Assembly (NCBI GenBank): GCA_030765065.1
Contig: CM060975.1
Span: forward strand, 200,298,007 to 200,362,006
Length of the DNA: 64,000 nucleotides
Source of the DNA: Deroplatys truncata
Lineage: Eukaryota; Arthropoda; Insecta; Mantodea; Mantidae
Reading direction: 5' to 3'
Shown here: in pieces, positions 56,017-64,000 of the stretch
Numbering within the stretch: position 1 is the stretch's first letter
How the letters are laid out: each line of letters starts with the position of its first letter
Made by a program: the position numbers and the translations under genes
The notes under the pieces: model-generated
Databases searched by the model: none
Told to the model about the DNA's origin: nothing
Seen by the model: the letters and a program-made list of their open reading frames with translations, nothing else

Positions 56017-59000
56017 TTAAAGCTTCCTTAAATGCGCGAGAGCCAAGGCCAAAGTGGTCCTTTTGTCCAACTCCCAGCGTTCCTTCCGGATAAATATCCG
56101 GAAGGCCTGCAGGTTTACTGCATCCCCAACTTTGAGCACCCAAAAATAGGTGGCAAGGATTAGCCAAGTAATGGCATCTGCCAGTTTCTGGTCACCGTGC
56201 TGGAATTCGAGGGTCAGATAGACCCCCCCCCCCCAGTGGAAACACGTGCACGCCACTACAAAACACTTCTATTCGTCCATATACCCAGTCCCATATTGGG
56301 CGACGGCACAATCCACCAACTTATGACTCAAGGTCTCCACCGCAGAACACCTAAGGCAGATATTTGATGTTGCTCTGCCATGCCGCCACAATTTGTCAGC
56401 TGTCGGAACAACTTCATTGACAGCCGAGTAAACCGCAGCTTTCCGGTCAGTGGGGATCTTCGGATTCTGAAATTTATTCCAAATAGTTTTGTTGTACCCG
56501 CGGTAGAACACTGGTGGTAGACATAAGATGTTTGTAAAAGAAGGCTGACCGAGTAAAGGCCAACCTCTGAGTAGTAATTGTGGGTAGGTCCGCAAAGGTA
56601 TTCCACCACCTCCGAAATTCGGGTAGCCGCTTATCTGAAGTCGAAGTTGTGCTTCCCAAAGAGATTGCTGTAGCGGAAGGTCCTCACCGTCTAGAACACG
56701 CAGAATAGTTTTCCCAAGAAGTACTAGACATTTCACATCCACTGCGATCAACCCACAACCACCTTTTTTAACTGGTAGACGCTGTTGTTCCCTGGAAACC
56801 CGATAAGTAGCTCCGGACCAGAGAAAATAACCAATAAGATATTCGATCCGCTGAGAAAATTGCTTAGTAATAGGCAACACTTGAGCAGTGTACCAAATCC
56901 TACTGAGTGTGCACATACCACAATCGTTGGTAAAGGTTGAGTGATCGAGTCCGCTGCTCTACTAAGAGTACCCGTAACTTCGTCAGTTTTTCAGCCCAAT
57001 TAAGTGCCACAGTCTCGCGAAAACAGTTCGTAAACACAACGCCCAAGATCTTCGTGCGGTTTACTGTCCGGAAACCATGAAGGTTCAAGGTTTCTGTTCA
57101 ATGACCAAACCGTAATACCTCCGACTTGTTAAAATTTAGTTGGGCTCCAGAAACGGCACTATAGTCTCGTAGAAACTGATGCAAGGTGATCATGTCAGCG
57201 TTGTTTGCCAGGAAGACAGTCACATCATCCGCATATGCGGTAAGTTATAATCGCTGACCGTGCAGTTCTACGTCGCCGAGGGATGACTGTAGTTGTTTCA
57301 AAAGGGGATCGAGGCTCAAAGCAAATAAACCCATAGACGGTGGGCACCCCTGTCGGACAGACTTCTCTATGCGGAGAATCGGAGAAAGATATCCGTTGCA
57401 GAGAATCCTGGATGTCGCAGCAGCATAAAGGTTTTGTAATAATGAAAGAAACTGCCCTGGGATCCCCAAATGCCGCATAAGCTCCCAAAGGTAAGAATGA
57501 CTAACGTTATCAAAAGCCTTTTCAAAGTCAAGGTTAAGCAATGCCACTGGAAGCTTCTCGGTTTCAACGTGACAAATAACATCCCTCAATAAGCCAATAT
57601 TTTGGATGATGTTCCTGACACTCGGAACCACAGTCTGGACGTTGCAGAGAATTGCTCCATAAACCATTTTCAGCCTCGCAGGAAACACTTTCAGCAGTAA
57701 CTTGTAGTCGCAATTTAGCAAGGTAATCGACCGAAACTCTGCAACGGTTCTCGCATTCGATGCTTCGGAAGCAGCAGTATTACGCCTTCTACAATCTTCT
57801 CGGTTACCACAGAGGAGCGCTGAATTTCTGCAAAAACTGCTGTGAGTTCGGTAGCAATGACGTTCCAAAACGTGGAATAGAAGGCGTACGGAATACCATG
57901 CGGTCCAGAAGCAGTGTTCTGCTTCACACACTGCAACCCTGCCGCTAATTCTGCAGAGGTAATAGGTCGCAAAAGAGAGGAGCCGCGCAGGTAGCGGGAA
58001 TGAGGTGGTACAGGTATCGGAACCTTTGGAAAATATAGCACTGAAATAGTCATGAAAGCAGCTGATGATAGCAGAGGATCCAGAAATTATCCGCCCATCG
58101 TGACAAAGTTTTGGTATAAAACGCTGCCTGCCCTGCTGGCGCTCTCCGGCAAGATGGAAACGAGAGGTTTCTTCTGCAGCCATATGTCGACGATGGGAGA
58201 CGTCTCGAAGGCGGAGCATTTCCAATTGCCTTAACGAAATTTTTTCCTTAATAGCATGCAGACGTTGGGACACATCACGACCGGCTCTGTGCAGTTCAGC
58301 GAGATCCTATAAAACAGCATAATAGAAATCCAGTAGCTCTCGCCATTCCCTGGCTCGTTGGAGAACTGCCCGTTTAAAAAGGGAAATAATTGCTGGTTTA
58401 GCCTTATAAAGACACCAGGAAAATTTGTTGCGGGAGTTGAGGAACGAAAGACGCAACTTTCCGCACAATAAGCGGAAGTCTCTTTGGCAATCTTCCTCCG
58501 CGAAAATGGATACAGGAATCCTCCAGTAACCTCTCCCAGGCGAGGTAACAGGTGCAACCTGCGTAATCCGACAGACGACTGCATTGTGATCACTAAACGC
58601 AAGGGGATGCAATCGAAGATAATGGACAGTAAGAACCAAGGTGCGAGAGAAATAAAATCTGTCAATTCTAGAAGCCGACAATCCACGGACAAAGGTGAAG
58701 TCCACACGATAACCATAGTTTGACTCCCAGGCATCTACAAGGTCAAACTGCGTTACGATTTGCTTGTGCATAGGACTAAGTTTGGGCATACCACGCTGAT
58801 CTTTGGCAGCAACAGTACAGTTAAAAGCACCACCAATGAGATATGTAGAACCCTTAGAAAGGGCATGGAGAAGAGCTGTTTTGAAGAATAATTCTCGTTC
58901 AGATCGACGTTGAGAGCCAGAAGGTGAATACAAATTGATCAAGGCTATGTCAGTGTACAGCGCGGAGAGGAGGCGTCCAGAGGGATGAAGGTCGAAGTTG

Positions 59001-59220
59001 GTAAGATGCATTCCTTTGCGATAAAGTAACGCCGTTCCTCGGCCGTCCGGTCCAAGATTGACAACGTTCTCATAATGACACAGAAAATCAAGTTGGGCAC
59101 ATTGACTTCCTGTAACAATCCAACGTCCACATCATATAAGTGTAGAAATACGGCAAGCTGATTAACCGGATTTCGAAGACCATTAACATTTATAGAAACG
59201 AAGACGTGAAGAAGTGTCAT
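56017..59220 (-). pseudogene. LINE ORF2 remnant (APE-type endonuclease, reverse transcriptase, CCHC)
   Basis: The start is likely the ATG at 59220, leading into SINVNGLRN and LLQEV, the first endonuclease motifs. After a frameshift near 59090 come LIGGAFNC (normally GGDFN, the catalytic Asp being Ala), SASRIDRFY and FSDHNAV. The RT shows ITLLNCDYKLL, LDFEKAFDNVSH and SVRQGCPPS. A stop at 57245-57247 precedes AYADDVTVF, the YADD core, and another stop follows FGH near 57100. The C-terminal part (56269-56916) has the VKKGGCGL segment and CLRC...H...C (C-X2-C-X7-H-X4-C). At least two frameshifts and two stops. Confidence 0.85.
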
Positions 59221-59399
59221 ATAAAAAAAACCACGAATGAAAGGACCTCCAGAAGTAAAAGCAAAGACGAAGAAATGCAGCATTACTAGAGGACCGGACA
59301 CCAAGAACGGGAGATTTAAACTGATCCGCCACCTTTCTCGCCCGGTTTGTCTCGCGGCACCATAGTTAAGGTGCCGCACGGATGCATTCTGTGTTTCTG

Positions 59400-60542
59400 C
59401 GAAGATTTGTCTTTCATTTTATCAGCTTTCTCTTAATCACCATCCGGAGTCACTGCGGGCAGGACAGCCAACTCGGAAGTATCCAAATCGTTTGCCTCCA
59501 ACGGTAAGGCGCGGTCCACGTCCTCCGACCAGGGTTGAGGCATCGTATCCCCACCTGCCGTGGCGGTTCTGTTTTGCAAAGCCGTGGATCCCGTGACTGC
59601 GTCTCTTTCTCAGGTAGCATTTACCGGTTTACAGCCGCAACTTTCGGTGCTTGGGAGGTTACCGCCTCACCTTTCAGCTTCTTGGAATCAGGTTCGCCTT
59701 CCGGATGACTGCGTTGCAAAGAGTCCGTAACAACACTGTCTTTCGGATGACTGCGTTGCAAAGTGCCCGTAACACCACTGTCAGATGTGATTGAAGCAGC
59801 CGCCCCGGTCATTAGTAGGAGTCACTGAAGTCGCTGAGATCGGCACTGCGGCAGCCGGAACCGCCGAAGGAACTGCAGCAACCATTGTCACGTCCGCCGG
59901 AGGCACTGCATCACGTGAAACAACGTCGTTCTCGGAGTCTGGTTTAAAAAACTCACTCATAAGCTGATGCCGTAGCTGAGATTGACGAGGAACAGATGCC
60001 CGTAACCAGCGTTAAGGACAATCTGCTTTCAGATGTGTGTTATCCTTGCAAATGAAACAAACCTGTTCTTGTCCATGTAGGTAATGTAGGCCTCAAAACC
60101 GGCAATCTTTAACGTGGGCGGTATCGGTTGAGGCATAGGACTAAGTAAGTTGAATATGCACCTAACGTATACCAGTGTAAACTGGAAATCTATAACGGTC
60201 AGACCAACCGTCAGTAGTGATGTGCAGTGTCTCACCGTAATGTTGTAGCTCGTAAACTATCCTGTCGTTACTGATTTCAGGTGGCACGTTGTAGACGCGA
60301 ACCAAAGTATATTCTCTATCTGCCGCCGTAATTTGCCCATCCGTCACTTCACCGGACATTAAAGCAAACTGGAATGCTCCCTCGTGTTTACGTAGTACTT
60401 CTTCATAAACACTGCACTGTTGAAACTTTACATAAACAGCGTTTTCTCTTCCCACCAACTGAATTGTATGTACCTGCACTGGAGAGAGTTCCAAAGTGTG
60501 GTGCATCCATTCGTGAATTTCAAAAGCCGTGGGCCGTTGCAT
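59400..60542 (-). pseudogene. LINE ORF1 remnant (RRM-like region and CCHC knuckle)
   Basis: ATG at 60542. The first 126 codons include YTLVRVYNVPPEISNDRI and the following ...YGETLHI, resembling the ORF1 of Tx1-type LINEs and ZCCHC3-like proteins. After a frameshift the frame resumes near 60160, and a CFICKDNTHLKADC knuckle (C-X2-C-X4-H-X4-C) lies at about 60015-60062. Downstream, a 15-residue unit with LQRSHP is tandemly duplicated (about 59690-59780). It would bind element RNA; it is broken here. Confidence 0.75.
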
Positions 60543-60545
60543 ACT

Positions 60546-61955
60546 CTTATTAAACGCAACTTTTATAGTATTTTACGTACTGCGTTCTGTTGCTCCATTT
60601 CACTGCCGACACTCAATACACCACCAACACGAAAACAAAAGGCGCGGCAATAACCAAGCGATCTCCAACTCGCGATGTGCACCGGCCAAGGGCCAGACCA
60701 CGACTGACCCTCTTAACCCTCCTGGGAACATTGCCTGTCCTTACCCATTTTCTGTTGGCGTCAACGTAACCTTCTCTCTCCCAATTTATCTTAATTATTC
60801 TATATAAACTTAAGGGCTTTCTATTTTCAAGACTTCCCAAATTTCTCGTTTATAACTATAAATCTTCTATCCCATTTCTCATTACTTTAAAGCTTTGTTA
60901 TCATTCTTTTCCCTCTAGTTGATAAATATTCTCCATTTGTATCTTCTTCAACTCTTCCTATCCCTGCTCACCAGCTACCCTCGTTTGAAATAACCGTCTA
61001 TTGATTTACACAAATTTTTAATATATCCTGATCTTCTCTTTGAAGACACTTGTATCAATATTTCAAGATACTTTCCACAATTAATCCTTTCCTTCCTGCT
61101 CTTCCTAATTCTACCAATGCTACTTACCTTGCCCTAATACAGCTGGTCATTAAATATAGAAGAAATGTACAGTGCAAAAACTGACAGACTTAAATTTAAG
61201 GAGAAGAATGCAACCTAGGTGAAAATCCGCGAGGAATTAAATTACAAATCATACGTTTCTTTCAGGTTCAGTAAGCAACCGCGGCAATCTTATGCTAACA
61301 TAAAAGGCAGCACCAAAATCGCGCTGCGAATAGTTTTTAGAACAGTTTAAGGCTTTAAGACCGATAGTGGACACTACATTGAAACTAAAATGGACAAGAG
61401 TATGTTATTATAGGGATTCTTAAGTGATTAGCTTCAAGTTAGCTACACTCAAACCATTATAAATACAAATAACATAAACAACGGCCAAAGGTCGCTGATG
61501 GCAGGTAAAATACGGTCTGATGAGTGGCTGAATGTTGTATGCAAACAGCAACAAACTGTCCCAGCCTGGGGGTGTTTTGTAATCTGCGAGTCACTGCGTA
61601 AAGACCAGTAACAGTTCACCCTAATTTCCTTTAGGCCTGGCTTAATACTTGGAAATTCCTACGTCTGGTTATCACGATTAAGGATCAAACGGACCCATGA
61701 ATTCCATGAATTAATCCTCCATCTACATCCCCAACTGTCCAAAAATGGGCATCCTTCTCTTACATAAGCCTTCCTTTCTCATTATGGATGAGTATATAGA
61801 ACGGTCCCTTTATGACCCGGCCCGCATCACAAGTATGCGTACTCCGCGCGCTGTCTACTACACCGTGGGATTTTCTATTCTAGAACTCACGTGTTGCGTA
61901 CTCATGAGCAGTAGTAACAGGAACTTAGAGTAGTAAGCTTGTTATAAGTGCCTTG
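60546..61955. other. intergenic, nothing recognised
   Basis: No supported gene or repeat. Confidence 0.3.
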
Positions 61956-61959
61956 CGCC

Positions 61960-62200
61960 ATGAGCTGTGGTTCCCGGCCTGAAATGCAGGTGCGGATTCT
62001 GATTCTAAGACCCAGGTATAGGACCAGTGTCCATTCAGCATCGTGAGGAAAGTAAAGAGCTGCGGTAGGCAGCAGTCCTGGCCTCGTGAGCCAACTTTCC
62101 AGCTAGGGAATGCGTAATGCTGGCCACATCACTTCGCTGTATCGGTTGAATGTTCGCCTAGCTTTGCTGTACGTAAGTGGGCATGAGGCCGGCAGGTCCA
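61960..62200 (+). mobile_element. SINE-like repeat (SINE-6), copy 2
   Basis: TCCATTCAGCATCGTGAGGA and GCATGAGGCCGG match the copy at 49097-49363. The head has GTTCCCGGCC. Confidence 0.5.
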
Positions 62201-62337
62201 AACCCAGCACATCCTACAGCGCCACAAGATATATAATATACGAGTATATGACCTTGTTATAAGTGGCGTTGAAAATTGTGTCCATCCGCATTGAAACATT
62301 CCTGTATTCCTCGTCGTCACGAGATTGTAATTCGTGA

Positions 62338-62705
62338 AAAGTAGTCACTTGTAGGGTGTCAGTTTTAAAAGTTTAGCAATTTTATGAATAGAGAATTTTG
62401 AAACACCCACTTGTTGCGCATCACGTCTTAGGAACTTCTTTGGGGAGTGCTCGAAAGATGCAACAATTTCGTCAATTTTTTCTCCATTAGAACTTGCATT
62501 TTTCGCTTCTTAGCTTAGCGTTTAATGATCCCGTTGTCCTAAAGTTATTAACAAGATTTATGACAGTATCTATATTTGGAACTGGGATAACCGGAAATAT
62601 CTTTTGAAATTGTCTACATAGCCGTCTGCATGATTCAGGTTTTACGTATGTATCATACATAAAAATTCTTTGTTCAAGCGTGAATTTTTCGGTAGGTACT
62701 TCAGT
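62338..62705 (-). pseudogene. transposase N-terminal fragment (DUF4817 helix-turn-helix type)
   Basis: The minus-strand translation starts near EVPTEKFTLEQRIFMYDTYV, then CRRLCRQFQKIFPVIPVPN and NLVNNFRTTGSL. It continues through frame changes and stops to PKEVPKT and SKSSIH-like remnants ending near TPYKVT. The pattern is that of the DUF4817 DNA-binding domain at the head of mariner-type transposases common in insects. The catalytic domain is absent. Confidence 0.65.
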
Positions 62706-62709
62706 GGAC

Positions 62710-63140
62710 TAATAACAAAACAATAACAATAATACAATACTCTAAAATAGTTCGCACACAGCACAGATTCTTGAATAAACTTTTACTTTTAAAATGCTCA
62801 AAAAACAAGCTCTAGTCTTTACAGCAGAAAGTGACAATTGATATTCACAGCCGATAAAGCGTAACCTAGAGCAGCTCATTCACCGCTAGCAAGCCAGCGG
62901 ACATACCGAGATCACTGTAGTGTGTGGCAGTAATTTGTAAATGCCAGAGTGATTGTAGTGTAAATAAGCATTATTGTATGACATTGATTTGAGATGTTTG
63001 TTAATTATAAGCATTGTTAGGAAATAAGTTTACACGGCCTCACTGAAACTGACAATAAGAGCGGACAACAATGAGCGAGGGGGTGAGTTGTTTATCAATT
63101 ATTAGAGACAAACAAATGACGTCAGATTGGCGCGCTTTTC
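62710..63140. other. intergenic, nothing recognised
   Basis: AT-rich, no gene. Confidence 0.3.
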
Positions 63141-63179
63141 TTAGAAATGGCGGGAATTTCTTCCTTAGAGCATATGTTT

Positions 63180-63640
63180 TCGTAATTTTTGATTGGATAT
63201 AAAAATAGACGCTAATGTTGGCGCGTTTTATTAACCAATAGCAGCTCGGTTATTTTCTTTAGGCATATTAGGGTGTGGGAGTATAAAAAGCTAAGCCAGA
63301 GGCAAGTATTGCCCAGTTCAACAAAATCATCCACGCGTTACACGTCGCTGAGTCCAACGGAATCATTCAGAAGTTAAACGTCGCTCAGTTCATCAGAATC
63401 GTTCGCGGATTATACGTCGCGCAATTCTACAAAATCTCTCGCGTCGTAAAGTTAGTTATTAATGTGAAATACGCGAATTAATAATGTGCAGCAAATAAGT
63501 GATTATAGTGAAATTAAAAAAAATATAACAGTTTCAGTCTGGCGTGTATCACGAGTCAATATGTGAACTTAATTAATTGTGACGGTAATAAAAGTGTAAA
63601 AACAAATTCTTTTATGACTGTTATCTTTGAGTAACAAGTC
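63180..63640 (+). promoter_or_regulatory. promoter-like or LTR-like block
   Basis: A CCAAT-type motif (TTAACCAATAGC at about 63229), TATAAAA at 63282-63288, an initiator-like CCAGTT with its A at 63315 (33 bp downstream), a 36-bp tandem repeat, then GGTAATAAAAGTG near 63585. Promoter plus poly(A) signal within 350 bp is the arrangement of an LTR. I could not find matching TG/CA ends or a target duplication, so a cellular promoter with a first exon remains possible. Confidence 0.4.
63320..63440 (+). repeat. 36-bp tandem repeat, ~3.5 units
   Basis: Units start CGTCGCTGAGTCC, CGTCGCTCAGTTC and CGTCGCGCAATTC at 36-bp spacing, with a partial unit before. They share an AATC core and lie just downstream of the predicted start site. 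Confidence 0.8.
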
Positions 63641-63649
63641 CTTTCCGTT

Positions 63650-64000
63650 TACACACCTTGATCAAGAGATATGCTCGACCGAGAAACAATAGCTAGCCAG
63701 AGGACAATGAACCCAACATTCAAAGTAGTAATACAATAACAGGCGCCCAGCAAAAGATAACACGAAGTGACCGCGACAAATTGGCTTCCATACGTGATGC
63801 ATATGTGCATATAAACATGAAGCATCTTCCAACCAACTAAAAACAAATAAACCACTTCAAGTGCAAGCGAATCACGCATACACGCCGGAAAAAAAAGACC
63901 GCTCTCAATTGCTTTAATTTTCAGGGTTGCAAGGCCAGGTGAGGTGGGCGACTCTGTCTGCGACGTGTCGCTATGAACGTCTTCTTCTCATTCTGGTCTT
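63650..64000. other. nothing recognised
   Basis: No supported gene up to the window edge. Confidence 0.3.

Larger units (their letters stand above)
56017..60545 (-). mobile_element. decayed Tx1/L1-like non-LTR retrotransposon
   Basis: On the minus strand in order: ORF1 remnant (59400-60542) and ORF2 remnant (56017-59220) with endonuclease, reverse transcriptase and a C-terminal zinc knuckle. The two-ORF layout, the RRM-like ORF1 segment ahead of a single CCHC knuckle and the RT sequence style point to the Tx1/L1 group. The 5' end is not defined and the 3' end grades into a pyrimidine-rich tail near 55900-56010. Frameshifts and stops make it inactive. Confidence 0.85.

Overview
The window is eukaryotic and most likely from an arthropod, probably an insect with a large, repeat-rich genome. 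The evidence is the AT-rich base composition, dense tRNA-derived SINEs, mariner and Tx1-like LINE remnants, LTR insertions, and a TATA box paired with an arthropod-type initiator (TCAKTY) in front of the one intact gene. I see no host gene that I can support. Essentially everything recognisable is mobile DNA.

Region 1 (1-4440) is intergenic. It holds SINE pieces, an inverted SINE pair at 1541-1927, and a compact 41-bp-arm hairpin at 3776-3869.

Region 2 (4447-24043) is the main feature: a single 19.6-kb Polinton/Maverick-like element. It begins AG and ends CT, is flanked by a 6-bp target duplication (one mismatch), and sits inside a SINE whose two halves lie on either side. Almost the whole element is one giant inverted repeat: arms of about 9.6 and 9.4 kb around a centre of about 0.6 kb. 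Each arm carries the same layout from the outside in: degenerate ~70-bp repeats, a 21-bp minisatellite, an intact 1217-codon protein-primed family-B DNA polymerase (polB) reading outward, its core promoter, ~153-bp tandem repeats, a 201-bp duplication and AT-rich spacer. The integrase, packaging ATPase, protease and capsid genes expected of a complete Polinton are not visible. The centre contains a second pair of AGTAGCTT ends pointing inward and a nested hairpin, so the element looks like two head-to-head monomers.

Region 3 (24092-54161) is a nest of interspersed repeats. The main family, called R1 here, is about 0.7-0.9 kb with ACTTTCTCTAC/GTAGAGAAAGT inverted ends and an internal TG/CA microsatellite. 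It is present in both orientations, sometimes with its end tandemly repeated (278-bp units), and part of it is triplicated as an almost exact 2255-bp array at 29486-36250. Three insertions of about 0.9-1.1 kb share TG...CA ends and 4-bp target duplications and look like solo LTRs of one family. One is inside an internally deleted mariner, one inside an R1 copy, and one inside another repeat.

Region 4 (54162-64000) holds a decayed Tx1/L1-like LINE on the minus strand (ORF1 with RNA-binding-like region and zinc knuckle; ORF2 with endonuclease, reverse transcriptase and C-terminal zinc knuckle, broken by stops and frameshifts). It also has a DUF4817-type transposase fragment, two SINE copies, and a promoter-like or LTR-like block with a 36-bp tandem repeat near the right edge.

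The only genes that look able to encode a full protein are the two polB copies. All identities come from reading the sequence; no database search was run.
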